Positions 50,106 to 60,609 are shown, numbered from the stretch's first letter. The stretch: 64,000 bases of DNA from Chloroflexi bacterium 54-19 (GCA_001898225.1 MKTJ01000043.1:1-64000); one strand, 5' to 3'. Numbers and translations: made by a program. Notes: a model not told the origin generated them from the sequence alone.

Positions 50106-50825
50106 ATGGCTGAAAAAATAGTAGAACAGGCTATAACAAAGGGACAAAAAGCAGGCGATTTTGCCAGATCTGACAATAAGGATTGGTGGGATAGGCAAAA
50201 CCAGAACTTTTTCAAAAATTGGACAGAGTTAGCTTCCGGTAAGGGCGGAGTAGCCCTGGTCTTTGGCTGGGCGGTGGCTGAAGCAACCTTCTGGCCGGTA
50301 ATCCCTGATTTCGTGCTTGCTCCCCTGGCAGCGGTCAACCAGCAAAAATCTCTCCGGTTACTGGCAGCCTCTGCCTGCGGGTCGGCCCTGGGCAGTCTGC
50401 TTCTTTTCGCTTTTACCAGGCGGAACCCGGCTAAAACCAGGGCTCTTTTAAAAAAACTACCCCTGGTCCATGCTTACCACTTCGAACAAATAGAACACAA
50501 ACTGACAAAAGACTGGTCTAAAACCCTGTTAATGCAGCCCTGGAGCGGCGTCCCGGCCAAGATTGTTGTGGCGGTCGGGGCCGAAAAATCGCTCCTGGAT
50601 TGGTGGAAATTACCACTCTTGATGCTATCCCGGACCGTCAGGATGGCACTGGTGGTAGGGATAGCGCGAGTAGCAGGGAGGGTTCTGCGGCGCCCCCTTT
50701 GTAAATCCAGCCTGGTCGTCTTCTTTCTTTATCTTATATTCTTTATTCCGGTCTGGTGGCAAATAGTCAAAGACCGCTCCAAAAATCTAAAGAAAATCCC
50801 GGAAAGGAAGTTGGATTCTCTATAA
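50106..50825 (+). CDS. Integral membrane protein, YqaA/DedA-like (VTT-type) candidate
   Basis: 239 residues. A hydrophilic N-terminus of about 45 residues precedes about four or five membrane segments: VALVFGWAVAEATFWPVIPDFVLAPLAA, LRLLAASACGSALGSLLLFAF, LPLLMLSRTVRMALVVGIARV and SLVVFFLYLIFFIPVWW. The segments AEATFWPVIPDFVL and MQPWSGVPAKIVV recall the re-entrant E-x-P and G-x-P elements of VTT/DedA proteins that move lipids or ions, but the assignment is tentative. Starts behind TAGGAGTAAAG. Confidence 0.75.
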   Translation: MAEKIVEQAITKGQKAGDFARSDNKDWWDRQNQNFFKNWTELASGKGGVALVFGWAVAEATFWPVIPDFVLAPLAAVNQQKSLRLLAASACGSALGSLLLFAFTRRNPAKTRALLKKLPLVHAYHFEQIEHKLTKDWSKTLLMQPWSGVPAKIVVAVGAEKSLLDWWKLPLLMLSRTVRMALVVGIARVAGRVLRRPLCKSSLVVFFLYLIFFIPVWWQIVKDRSKNLKKIPERKLDSL

Positions 50826-51118
50826 TACCTGTATAAATATTATACAAAAGTTTAACTGCATAACAGGATAAAAGTACTCTAGTCAGCCGTAACTTTTAGC
50901 CTAAAATAAATAGTAGAAATGGCTCTTCCGACTACTTCAGGGGAAAATAGATACCTTAAAATCCTTTGTTGTTCAAGAACCTGGATAATTTTTTCTGGAA
51001 ATCAAGGGGTTCCTATTCTCCTTATCAAAAGTTTCTAACTGCCAAAAACCGGGTCAATTAATCCAAACCTTAAAAATTAATTCCTGAATCCGTCTATGTT
51101 GCGCTGGAGCAGTCTTCA

Positions 51119-54100
51119 ATGCAATTCAAACTAAAGGTTGGCCTGTTAATAATCAATTCGGCCCTACCCGCCAAACCCTCGCTTTTCCTCCGAGTATGGG
51201 GTGGTTTGGTGTTTATATTTTTTTTAGTGGTCGCCCTTGTTTCCCCTGCTTTACCGGTCTACGCCAGGGTAAGTTCATCAGCCCTCAACCAACCGCAGGA
51301 CCAACCCGGCCAGTCCCTGACTTCGTTGCGATTCCGCCATATTGATACCAGCACCGGTTTACCCGATAATCACGTTGAATCAATCCTGCAAGACCACTCC
51401 GGTTTTATCTGGATTGGCACCTGGAGTGGGCTGGTCCGGTACGACGGTTATCATTTCCTGGTTTTTAAGAATAACCCAGATGACCCCAATTCCTTGAGCA
51501 ATGACAATATCAGCGAACTGGTACTAACTTCTGACGGGAAAATCTGGGTTGCCACCCGCAGCGGCACTTTAAACCGTTTTGACCCTACCACTCAGCAGTT
51601 TACCCGGTTTAAAATTAACGCGTCATCCCTTATCCAGGACCGCCAGGGAACTTTATGGGTCGGGACTGCGGCAGGACAATTTGGCCGTTTGGACTCGCAG
51701 ACCGGGGTTTTTCAACCCCAACCCCTCACTAATTGTCCTAATTCCGGTCCTCAAACCATGATCCGCAAAATGGAGATTGACCCTGAAACCGGGGCGCTCT
51801 GGATGGTTGGGACAGCTTTATACCGCTTTGACCCTGTTACGGGCCAATCGAATTGTTATAGCGCCCCGATGCCTCCCAAACCTGCGCCAAATCCTGCTCC
51901 CAAATCGGACGACCTTATAAACGCAGTGCCGGTAACTGAAAATGACCCGGCAACCGCAACGTCAGGAATGAGATTTACAGATGTTTCGACGGGCCAACCT
52001 GGTGCTTTGTGGCTGACCGGAAATTTAGGATTGTATAAATTCGATAAAACTAACGAAACCTTTACAGTCTTCCGGTTGGAAAAAAACTCACCTAATAAGG
52101 ACCAACCTAATCCCGGTGAAACCACCGCTTTGAATGTTGTAAGTCTGTACCTTGATAAAGAAGGAGTGTTGTGGCTTGGAGCCGATGGCACGGACGGGAT
52201 TTATAAGTTCGACCTCAAGACGCAAAAGATAACCGCCCATTACAGCAACGACCCCGCAAACCCGGATAGTTACGCTACCGGACCGACCTGGGCTATAATG
52301 GAAGACGGTTCAGGCTTGCTCTGGTTCGGCTCGGTTTTGACCGGAATAAATGTCCTGGACCGCCGGCAGACCCAGTTTACTTTTTACCGCCGCGACCCTC
52401 TTTCGGATAATAATTTTCCCAAGACCCCTATCCAGGCCCTTTACCAGGAACCGGGTGGGAAAATCTGGATGGGATCGAATTCCGAAATTGCCAGCTTTAA
52501 CCCGCAGGACGGTACTTTCCAGCATTTTCTTACTTATTCCAGGCCTCTCCCAACTACCAGGCCCGAAGCCGTGGCTATTTCAGCTTTCTTTCCTGATGAA
52601 CAGGACGGACTCTGGTTTGATGGAGTAGATGGCCTGTACCGCTTTGACCGGAAGACCCATCAAACCCAGGTCTTCAGGGCGCCTGAAATGCTCCAAAATG
52701 TCGGCCAGGGGATTGAAATAGACTCTATTGCCCAGGACAACCAGAAAAACTTCTGGGTTTTGAGCAAAAACGCCCTCTATTACTTCGAAACGGCCAGTCT
52801 TCAATTTACCAGGAGAATTCCGGTCACCGCCCCGGATGCTAACGGGACCTTAAAGCCCGTAATTGCCCGGATTGTTAACCTGGATAAGCAGGGTGAGGTC
52901 TGGGTCGGGGGGATCGGTTTTCTGGGGCGGCTCGACCGGCGGACCGGCCAGTTTAAGGGTTATTTTTCCGACCCTAACAATCCTAAATCAATGCCGAATC
53001 TTACCCCCAATCAGCTTCACACGGACAGCCGGGGGAATATCTGGATAGCTTCATCGGGGGGTTTGATTCAGTTCAACTCTTCCACGGAATATTTCAAACT
53101 TTATACCGAAAAGGAAGGGTTTCCGTCCAATACCCTACTGGGGCTGCTGGAAGACGAAAACGGCAATTTCTGGATAAGCAGCACCAGGGGACTTTCAAAA
53201 TTTAACCCTACAACCGGGGTTATTCGAAACTACGATACCAGCGACGGTTTGCAAGGCAACCAGTTCAACAGCTTTTCCTATTTCAAAAACAGCCAGGGCG
53301 AGATGTTTTTTGGTGGGGAGAACGGCCTGACCGCCTTTTACCCCTCTCAAATCGCGGAAAATCCCTACAACCCACCGGTTGTACTGACCGGGATGGAGCT
53401 TTTCAATCGCCCGGTGGTTCCAGGCCCAGACTCCGTTCTAAAAGAGCCAATCTGGAATACAAATAGCATCACCCTGGACCATAGCCAGAATTTCGTATCC
53501 TTTGAAATCTCCGTCCTGAGTTATGCCGCTCCCCAGAACAACCGGTTCCGTTACCGGTTGGAAGGACTCGAAAACGACTGGAAGGAGGCGGATAGCAGTA
53601 CCCGTTCGGTCAACTACGCCAGCTTGCAACCGGGCGAATATATTTTCCGAGTCCAGGGCTCAAACGCCACCGGGGTCTGGAGCGATCAGGAAGTGGCCCT
53701 CAAAATTGTAATCAACCCACCCTGGTGGGATAGCTGGTGGTTTAGGGTCCTGGCTGCCCTTTTCGTATTGGGAATATTGGTGTTTTGGTTGCGGTGGTGG
53801 TCCCACCGGATTGAACGACGCAACCGGATGCTCGAAGCCCTGATTGAGGAAAGGACCAAAGAGTTAGCCGAGGCCAAAGAGCGGGCCGAGGCCGCCAATC
53901 TGGAATTGCAACGCCTGGCAGTCCTGGATGAATTGACGCAGATTGCCAACCGCCGCCGTTTTGACCAGTATTTGCTGGCCCAGTGGGAATACGGGAAACA
54001 AGCCCCGGTTAGCCTGTTGTTGTGTGACGTCGATTTCTTCAAAAGGTTTAACGACAATCACGGCCACCAGGCCGGGGATAACTGTCTCTACCAGGTGGCC

Positions 54101-54472
54101 CAGGCTATCATTCGCTCGGTTGGCTACACAAAAGACCTGGCCGCGAGGTTCGGCGGGGAAGAATTCGCGGTCATTTTGCCGGAAACAGGTACTTCGGGGG
54201 CATGGCAGGTAGCCCGGACTATTCAATTAGAGCTTAAAAGGCTAAATATTCGGCACGGTTTTTCAGATACGGACGACCTGGTCACGCTCAGTATCGGAGT
54301 AGCCACTATCACCCCGACTCACGATAATTCGGCCACGACCAGGGAAGAACCAAAAATCCTTATTGCCGCCGCCGATGCCGCCCTTTACCAGGCCAAGGAA
54401 CAGGGCCGCAACCGGGTGGTAATCAGCCCGACAATGTCCACCTTGCCCGAAGAAGAAATCGCCTATAGTTAG
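51119..54472 (+). CDS. Membrane diguanylate cyclase with two-component-regulator beta-propeller sensor
   Basis: 1117 residues. A signal/membrane segment at about 22-45 is followed by an extracellular beta-propeller of many reg_prop repeats (about 60-770; e.g. GFIWIGTWSGLVRYDG, GKIWVATRSGTLNRFDP, GNFWISSTRGLSKFNP). Then come a Y_Y_Y domain (RFRYRLEGLENDW...YIFRVQGSNATG), a membrane helix at about 873-895, a coiled coil (EERTKELAEAKERAEAANLELQ split by helix turns) and a GGDEF domain with the active motif GGEEF near 1012. It should make c-di-GMP in response to an outside, perhaps glycan, ligand. The inhibitory I-site Arg is replaced (YTKD rather than RxxD). Outer propellers of this type are usual in polysaccharide sensing. 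Confidence 0.94.
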   Translation: MQFKLKVGLLIINSALPAKPSLFLRVWGGLVFIFFLVVALVSPALPVYARVSSSALNQPQDQPGQSLTSLRFRHIDTSTGLPDNHVESILQDHSGFIWIGTWSGLVRYDGYHFLVFKNNPDDPNSLSNDNISELVLTSDGKIWVATRSGTLNRFDPTTQQFTRFKINASSLIQDRQGTLWVGTAAGQFGRLDSQTGVFQPQPLTNCPNSGPQTMIRKMEIDPETGALWMVGTALYRFDPVTGQSNCYSAPMPPKPAPNPAPKSDDLINAVPVTENDPATATSGMRFTDVSTGQPGALWLTGNLGLYKFDKTNETFTVFRLEKNSPNKDQPNPGETTALNVVSLYLDKEGVLWLGADGTDGIYKFDLKTQKITAHYSNDPANPDSYATGPTWAIMEDGSGLLWFGSVLTGINVLDRRQTQFTFYRRDPLSDNNFPKTPIQALYQEPGGKIWMGSNSEIASFNPQDGTFQHFLTYSRPLPTTRPEAVAISAFFPDEQDGLWFDGVDGLYRFDRKTHQTQVFRAPEMLQNVGQGIEIDSIAQDNQKNFWVLSKNALYYFETASLQFTRRIPVTAPDANGTLKPVIARIVNLDKQGEVWVGGIGFLGRLDRRTGQFKGYFSDPNNPKSMPNLTPNQLHTDSRGNIWIASSGGLIQFNSSTEYFKLYTEKEGFPSNTLLGLLEDENGNFWISSTRGLSKFNPTTGVIRNYDTSDGLQGNQFNSFSYFKNSQGEMFFGGENGLTAFYPSQIAENPYNPPVVLTGMELFNRPVVPGPDSVLKEPIWNTNSITLDHSQNFVSFEISVLSYAAPQNNRFRYRLEGLENDWKEADSSTRSVNYASLQPGEYIFRVQGSNATGVWSDQEVALKIVINPPWWDSWWFRVLAALFVLGILVFWLRWWSHRIERRNRMLEALIEERTKELAEAKERAEAANLELQRLAVLDELTQIANRRRFDQYLLAQWEYGKQAPVSLLLCDVDFFKRFNDNHGHQAGDNCLYQVAQAIIRSVGYTKDLAARFGGEEFAVILPETGTSGAWQVARTIQLELKRLNIRHGFSDTDDLVTLSIGVATITPTHDNSATTREEPKILIAAADAALYQAKEQGRNRVVISPTMSTLPEEEIAYS

Positions 54473-54485
54473 GCGATTTTTTATT
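54456..54485 (+). terminator. Terminator overlapping the diguanylate cyclase stop codon
   Basis: AAATCGCCTA (54456-54465) pairs perfectly with TAGGCGATTT (54470-54479) followed by TTTATTTT. The stem starts inside the last codons of the gene. Confidence 0.85.
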
Positions 54486-54710
54486 TTAAACATTCGCCCT
54501 GGTTTTTAAGAACAAATTCCCCTTCAAAAGCGTATAGGATTTTAATCAACCAACTTTTGGTCCCCTGTCAGGGAATGATGAGGTTTTTCTTGCAACGCGG
54601 CAAGAGTTGGCCGGGCGACCCAACTGTAAAGTATAGTTAATTATTACATCCAAACAGGGATACCTTCTGTGTAGTTTTCTTTAGCAGTACGTAAAAGGAA
54701 TAAGAATTAT

Positions 54711-56063
54711 ATGACGATACCTAAAGGAATTGATGATATACCGGAAATCTTTTTTACCTGGGATGATATTTTATCCGGGGGCTTACCGGCTTTATTGGCC
54801 CGTGAGGCGGAGGCAAAAGGCCCACTCCTTAAACTAAAAGATAAATGGCAACCCGGCGAGAATTATATCCTCTTTATGGTAGGCCCGGAGGCTAACCGGT
54901 TTGTCCTGCATACCCACCGCCAGCATTTTAGCCACGACCAGGGCTGGACTCCTTTAATCGGGGATACTCTCGGGCACGGCCTTTTGAATATGGACGAGCC
55001 GCAACACACTATTCACCGCCGCCTGTGGAACCCGGCTTTTGCCAGCGCCTATATGACGGCTTATTACCCGATTATCAAGAAAGTGATAGACCACCGGACA
55101 GCTACCTGGGCTGACGAACACGAAATTGACCTTTTCCACGAAGCCCGCGAGATTACCTTCGATGTGGCCGCCGCCGCCCTGGGTGGTATCGAACGGGGTG
55201 AGGAAGTGGACCATCTACGCGACTTGTTCTATCGTCTGCTCCACGGCTACGACTCTTCAATGGGCAGTTACGAGGATTATCTCGTTGAAGAAAAACGAAT
55301 AACAGGAGAGTTAACCAGGATTTTGCTGGGCCTGATTGCCGAACGACGTAAGTTAAAACCGACCGACAAACCTCGCGATGTGCTGGAAATGATTGTTCAC
55401 GCCAGAGATGACCAGGGAAACACCCTGGACGACATCCAGGTGCTGGCCCATACAAATATCTTGCTGGTAGCCGGGCACGAAACCACCACCTCTTTAAGCG
55501 CCTGGGTGCTTTATCTTTTAGCCGCTAACCCGGATTATCGCGAGAAAATCCTGGCCGAACTGGACAGCCTTCCGGCCAACCCGGACGGCTCGGTTACCCT
55601 GGAAGCCTTGCGAGATGCCCGCTTTTTAGACGTTTTTATCAAGGAAGCCGGGCGGTTATACCCGCCGGTCATAAACGTGCCACGGGGCGTCCTCCAGGAT
55701 TTTGAGTTCGCCGGTTATCATGTCCCGGCAGGGATGCAGGTACGGCTGGCGATTGGCGGCGGCCATCACCTGGGCAGCGTCTTTGATAACCCGGAAGATT
55801 TTGACCCGACCAGGTTCTTGCCCCCGCGTGACGAGGAAAAACGGACCCCTTACTCGCTCATCACCTTTGGGGGAGGCCCACGCATCTGTATCGGAATGTA
55901 TTTTGCCCAGGTCGAAGTTAAAGCCCTGGTTGCAAAAGTCCTACGTTCTTTCGAAATCGAGCCGGTCGAAAATCAGAACCTGCGCCACGCCGGACACTGG
56001 ACCGCCTTTTTACCTGATGGCATCAAAATCCGGGTAAAAAACCGGGAGACTGTTAACGCTTAA
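54711..56063 (+). CDS. Cytochrome P450
   Basis: 450 residues, soluble bacterial type. I-helix oxygen-activation motif AGHETTT (255-261), K-helix ExxR (Glu312, Arg315), and heme-ligand loop FGGGPRICIGMYFAQVE with Cys393. It hydroxylates or oxidises an organic substrate using electrons from a ferredoxin and reductase, neither of which is encoded nearby. It is a single-gene unit between two terminators. Substrate unknown; fatty acid, terpenoid or xenobiotic all possible. Confidence 0.96.
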   Translation: MTIPKGIDDIPEIFFTWDDILSGGLPALLAREAEAKGPLLKLKDKWQPGENYILFMVGPEANRFVLHTHRQHFSHDQGWTPLIGDTLGHGLLNMDEPQHTIHRRLWNPAFASAYMTAYYPIIKKVIDHRTATWADEHEIDLFHEAREITFDVAAAALGGIERGEEVDHLRDLFYRLLHGYDSSMGSYEDYLVEEKRITGELTRILLGLIAERRKLKPTDKPRDVLEMIVHARDDQGNTLDDIQVLAHTNILLVAGHETTTSLSAWVLYLLAANPDYREKILAELDSLPANPDGSVTLEALRDARFLDVFIKEAGRLYPPVINVPRGVLQDFEFAGYHVPAGMQVRLAIGGGHHLGSVFDNPEDFDPTRFLPPRDEEKRTPYSLITFGGGPRICIGMYFAQVEVKALVAKVLRSFEIEPVENQNLRHAGHWTAFLPDGIKIRVKNRETVNA

Positions 56064-56130
56064 GGTGCAAGGTTAAATTTTTATTTCCTCTTCCGTTTAA
56101 CAGAACTCACCTCTTAAAAATGCGATTGAT

Positions 56131-56165
56131 GCGGGTCATTTTGGCAGATTTGACCCGCCTTTTTC
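56131..56165 (+). terminator. Terminator after the P450 gene
   Basis: GCGGGTCA (56131-56138) pairs with TGACCCGC (56151-56158), followed by CTTTTTC. It lies 67 bases past the stop. The rest of the gap to 56368 is AT-rich promoter DNA of the hybrid kinase. Confidence 0.85.
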
Positions 56166-56368
56166 ACCCTGGGTTTCTTCTTTCCATCACAAAATTATAT
56201 ATATTTCTAAACTTATTTTTTTGTGTTAAAATTATGTCTAATTGTGATTGAACTTTTGTCACAGTGATTCGCCCGTTACTGCCGGTTGCAAGCCAGTGCC
56301 AACCATGTTTTTAACTAAATACTCTATATTAAATTTGAACCTCAATAATCAGGGGAAAAGTGTGTAGG

Positions 56369-59300
56369 ATGGAAAATAAGGGTATCCCATCTACTATTTA
56401 TGATGACAATAAAAAGGAGCCAGTTAAAGACCAGCCTGGGGATACCGGCGCTTATAATTTTCTGGCCGGTGGCGGTGTAATGGGCGAACGAATCCGGTCA
56501 AAAGATTGGTCTAAAACCCCTCTTGGCCCGGTTGAAGAATGGCCCCAAAATTTACAGACCATCGTGAGGATAATGCTGACCTCGCGCCAGCCCATCTGGA
56601 TTGGCTGGGGACCGGAACTTATCAAGCTTTATAATGACCCCTATATATCAATTGTTGGTGGGAAACACCCCGAAGCCCTGGGCCAACCGGCCTCCGTGGT
56701 CTGGCAAGACATCTGGCACGATATTGAGCCGATGCTCCAGCAGGTTATGGAGAAAGATGAAGGGACCTACGTTGAATCCCAGCTTTTGATAATGGAACGA
56801 TACGGGTACGCCGAAGAAACCTATTACACCTTCTCATATAACCCGGTGCCCTCCCCCCAGGGCGGGGTCGCCGGGATGATTTGCACCAATACCGACGACA
56901 CCAGGCGAGTTATCGGGGAACGCCAGTTGGCCCTCTTGCGCTCTCTGACCGCCGAAACGGTGGATGCCAGGACGATAGAGGATGCCTGTTTTCTGGCCGC
57001 CCGCAGCCTGACCTATAATCGACATGACCTACCCTTTGCCTTGCTTTACCTCCTGGATACGGCCCGGAATGAGGTCTACCTGGCCGGTACCTCGAACATC
57101 GAAAAAAATCACCCGGCGGTCCCGGAGCGGGTAAGCCTGGAAGCCGATTCGGTCTGGCCTTTCCTGGAAGTCTCTCAAACTGGTCGCCCGGTTATAATCG
57201 AAAATGTCGATAAACATTTCGAAGGGTTACCGACCGGGGCGTGGCAGCGTCCGCCCTCACAGGCTGTCGCCGTCCCTATCCCCCATTCCGGTGAGACCGG
57301 CAAACCCGGTGTCCTGGTTATCGGATTAAACCCATATCGCAAGTTTGATGAGGGTTACCAGGGTTTTATCAATTTGGTGGCCGGACAAATCGGTTCGAGT
57401 ATCAGTAATGCCCTGGCCTACGAGGAAGAACGCAGACGGGCCGAAGCCCTGGCTGAAATTGACCGGGCCAAGACCCTTTTCTTTAGTAACGTCTCGCACG
57501 AATTCCGCACTCCCCTGACCCTGATGCTTGGCCCTATCGAAGATACCCTGGCCGAGAAAGACAAACTTACCTCTGAGCAATTCCAACGGGCCGAGATTTT
57601 ACACCGCAATGCGTTAAGGCTTCTCCGGTTGGTAAACGCTCTCCTGGAATTTTCCCGTATCGAAGCCGGGCGAGTCCAGGCCCGTTTCGAACCGACTGAC
57701 CTTGCCACCATTACTGCCGACCTTGCCAGCAGTTTCCGCTCCGCCATCGAAAAAGCCGGGATGGAGTTGACCGTTGAAACGGCCATCATCGAAGGACCGG
57801 TATATGTTGACCACGAAATGTGGGAAAAGATTGTCCTGAACTTGCTTTCAAATGCTTTTAAATATACCCTTCAAGGCCAGATTAAGGTCAGGGTGACACC
57901 GGCGGGGGAAGGTAACGCGGTAGAATTATCTGTTACAGATAGCGGGGTCGGTATTCCCGAAAACGAAATGCCGCATCTATTCGAGCGGTTTCACAGGGTA
58001 GAAGGGGTGGCGGGCCGCACCATTGAAGGTACCGGTATCGGGTTGGCCCTGGTGCAAGAACTGGTCAAACTCCACGGCGGGAGTATCCAGGTTTCTAGCG
58101 TCCTGGGCCAGGGCAGCACCTTTACGGTTACCATACCCCTTGGGAGTAATCATTTACCTCCTCAGCAGGTCGCGGAAACCGGAACAACTTCGTCAATCCG
58201 ATCCCGGCTCAACTCATACGCCCAGGAAGCCCTGGGATGGGTAGAAGAAGCGGAAACTTCTTTGGCCTCCGAATGGGTGGATACGGTAGGGTTTGGCGGA
58301 GAACTTGAAGATAATTTTGAGGGTGTGGGCGCCGAAAAGGAAATACCGACCTTACCCCGGATCCTTCTGGCGGACGACAATGCCGATATGCGCCAGTACG
58401 TCCGGCGATTGTTAAGTGAGAAATACACTGTTGAGGCGGTTTCGGATGGACAGGCCGCCCTCGAAGCAGCCCGGCGAAACCGCCCCGACCTTATTTTGAG
58501 TGATGTAATGATGCCGCGCCTGGATGGATTCGGGCTTTTAAAAGCGTTGAGGACCGGGGACGACACCCGCACCATCCCGGTCATTATGCTCTCGGCGCGG
58601 GCCGGGGAAGAAGCCAGCGTGGAGGGTCTGAACGCCGGGGCCGACGATTACCTGACCAAACCTTTTAGCGCCCGCGAACTATTGGCGCGGGTTGCCGCTC
58701 ACCTGGAATTAGCCAGGGTCCGCCGGGAGTCCGAGGCCGCTATCCAGCGCAGCCGGGACGAGGCTGAACGCCAAAGGCAGCAGCTTTACCGGACCTTTAT
58801 GCAAGCCCCGGTTGCAATTAGCGTTTTGCGGGGGGAAGACCTGGTCGTGGATTTATCAAACCCGGTAAACCAACGGATGGTTGCGAACCGCGCCATTATC
58901 GGAAAACCGTTAAAAGAAGCTTATCCCGAAATACCGCCGGAAACGCTGGAGATATTTTACCGGGTCTACCGGACCGGCCAGCCTTATTCGGCCAGGGAAT
59001 TGCTGACGCCCCTGGATTTGAATAATACTGGGGAATTAACCCAGCGGTACTGGAACGTGGCCTACGAACCGATGCGCTCGGAAACTGACCAGGTGGAAGG
59101 GATAATCACGGTTTCGGTGGATGTAACCAGCGAGGTGCTGGCCCGCCAGATAATCGAGGAAAGCGAGGAACGCTTCCGCACTCTGGCCGATAATATCTCG
59201 CAACTGACCTGGATGGCGGACGAGGATGGTGACATTTACTGGTTCAACCAGCGCTGGTACGATTTTACCGGCACCACCATGGCCGATATGGCGGGGCAAG

Positions 59301-60199
59301 GCTGGCAGCAGATGATTCAGCCTGAGCAGGCCGAGCGCGTGAAGGAGAAATTTACCTTCCACATCCAGGCAGGCAAGGACTGGGAAGATACTTTCCAGAT
59401 TTGCGGGAAGGATGGCAACTATAGCTGGTTTCTTTCACGAGCCATCCCAATCCGGGATAAAAACGGTAAAATCTACCGCTGGTTTGGCACCAACACCGAT
59501 ATAACCGAGCGCCTAGAACTCGAAAAACGACGGGACGAGTTTATCGGGATTGCCAGCCACGAATTAAAAACACCTCTTACCAGTATTAAGGGTTATAACC
59601 AGCTTCTCGAACGTATTGTCAGGGATTCAGGTAATGAAAAGGCCAAACTTTATCTGACTAAGGCCAATGTCTATATCGGGCGGCTCAACAGTTTGATTGC
59701 CGATTTGCTGGATGTGTCGAGAATCCAGGCCGGCCGGCTCGATTTTAATATCGGGGAGTTTGATTTCGATGATCTGGTGAAAGAAGCGGTAGAGAGTATC
59801 CAGCCGACCACCAATCACGAGCTAAAAGTAAACGGTAAGGCTGAAACCCTGGTAACTGGCGACCGCAACCGCCTTGAACAGGTTATCACCAACCTGCTAA
59901 CCAACGCTGTTAAATATTCTCCCCAGGCCAGCGAGGTTTTAATAAGGGTAACCCGCGACGACGCAAATGTTGAGTTGGAAGTCCAGGACTTCGGGATTGG
60001 TATAGCCAGGGATAAACAAAATAAGATTTTTGACCGTTTTTACCGGGTTGAAAGTAGCGCAAAAGGATTTTCAGGCTTAGGCATCGGATTATTTATATCA
60101 TCCGAAATAATTAAGCGACACCAGGGCGAATTGGCGGTGGAGAGCGAGGAAGGACAAGGCTCGACCTTTTCCTTTACCATTCCAATTTCGCCGGATTAA
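56369..60199 (+). CDS. Hybrid sensor histidine kinase with two kinase cores, internal receiver and PAS domains
   Basis: 1276 residues from ATG 56369 (a GTG at 56360 is open but lies 2 bases after GGGGAA). Order: an N-terminal PAS-like domain (about 25-185), GAF (about 190-350), HisKA/HATPase core 1 with His in FFSNVSHEFRTPLTL near 378, receiver at about 664-780 with phospho-Asp in LILSDVMMPRLDG near 711 and KPF later, PAS at about 805-920, PAS at about 930-1048, then core 2 with His in IASHELKTPLTS near 1064 and GLGIGLFIS. No membrane segment, so a cytoplasmic sensor. A single-domain response regulator follows after 26 bases and is the likely partner of core 2. Confidence 0.94.
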   Translation: MENKGIPSTIYDDNKKEPVKDQPGDTGAYNFLAGGGVMGERIRSKDWSKTPLGPVEEWPQNLQTIVRIMLTSRQPIWIGWGPELIKLYNDPYISIVGGKHPEALGQPASVVWQDIWHDIEPMLQQVMEKDEGTYVESQLLIMERYGYAEETYYTFSYNPVPSPQGGVAGMICTNTDDTRRVIGERQLALLRSLTAETVDARTIEDACFLAARSLTYNRHDLPFALLYLLDTARNEVYLAGTSNIEKNHPAVPERVSLEADSVWPFLEVSQTGRPVIIENVDKHFEGLPTGAWQRPPSQAVAVPIPHSGETGKPGVLVIGLNPYRKFDEGYQGFINLVAGQIGSSISNALAYEEERRRAEALAEIDRAKTLFFSNVSHEFRTPLTLMLGPIEDTLAEKDKLTSEQFQRAEILHRNALRLLRLVNALLEFSRIEAGRVQARFEPTDLATITADLASSFRSAIEKAGMELTVETAIIEGPVYVDHEMWEKIVLNLLSNAFKYTLQGQIKVRVTPAGEGNAVELSVTDSGVGIPENEMPHLFERFHRVEGVAGRTIEGTGIGLALVQELVKLHGGSIQVSSVLGQGSTFTVTIPLGSNHLPPQQVAETGTTSSIRSRLNSYAQEALGWVEEAETSLASEWVDTVGFGGELEDNFEGVGAEKEIPTLPRILLADDNADMRQYVRRLLSEKYTVEAVSDGQAALEAARRNRPDLILSDVMMPRLDGFGLLKALRTGDDTRTIPVIMLSARAGEEASVEGLNAGADDYLTKPFSARELLARVAAHLELARVRRESEAAIQRSRDEAERQRQQLYRTFMQAPVAISVLRGEDLVVDLSNPVNQRMVANRAIIGKPLKEAYPEIPPETLEIFYRVYRTGQPYSARELLTPLDLNNTGELTQRYWNVAYEPMRSETDQVEGIITVSVDVTSEVLARQIIEESEERFRTLADNISQLTWMADEDGDIYWFNQRWYDFTGTTMADMAGQGWQQMIQPEQAERVKEKFTFHIQAGKDWEDTFQICGKDGNYSWFLSRAIPIRDKNGKIYRWFGTNTDITERLELEKRRDEFIGIASHELKTPLTSIKGYNQLLERIVRDSGNEKAKLYLTKANVYIGRLNSLIADLLDVSRIQAGRLDFNIGEFDFDDLVKEAVESIQPTTNHELKVNGKAETLVTGDRNRLEQVITNLLTNAVKYSPQASEVLIRVTRDDANVELEVQDFGIGIARDKQNKIFDRFYRVESSAKGFSGLGIGLFISSEIIKRHQGELAVESEEGQGSTFSFTIPISPD

Positions 60200-60225
60200 A
60201 CCAGGTTTTACCAGGAAGATTAATT

Positions 60226-60585
60226 ATGAACAATAAATCCGTCCTTATTTGCGAGGATGACGAAGGCATCATTGATATTGCCCAAATCGTGCTTAGCGAC
60301 AAAGGTTACTCCGTGATTTGCCTGGTTAATTCTTACAACATCTACTCCGTTATCGAGGCGAAAAAGCCGGATTTGCTTATTTTGGACCTGTGGATTTCCG
60401 GGACCAGCGGCGAAGAAATTACCCGTACTCTTAAAGCGGACTCCACAAAGAAGCACATCCCGGTAATCATAATGTCAGCTCATAAAAATGGCCCCGCTAT
60501 CGCCAGGGAAGCCGGGGCCGAGGGATTTTTGAGAAAACCTTTTGATATAAACGAACTGGAAGAAATTGTCGAGCAATTTCTTTAA
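60226..60585 (+). CDS. Single-domain response regulator (receiver only)
   Basis: 119 residues, the size of a lone CheY-like receiver. Acidic pair in VLICEDDEGI, phospho-Asp in LLILDLWISG (about 54), Thr/Ser switch in VIIMSAHKN and conserved Lys in GFLRKPFDI. It has no output domain, so it acts by protein contact or as a phosphate sink or relay. It lies 26 bases after the hybrid kinase, in one operon with it. Confidence 0.93.
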   Translation: MNNKSVLICEDDEGIIDIAQIVLSDKGYSVICLVNSYNIYSVIEAKKPDLLILDLWISGTSGEEITRTLKADSTKKHIPVIIMSAHKNGPAIAREAGAEGFLRKPFDINELEEIVEQFL

Positions 60586-60609
60586 CGTTTAATAGAGCAA
60601 GCCTGGTTT

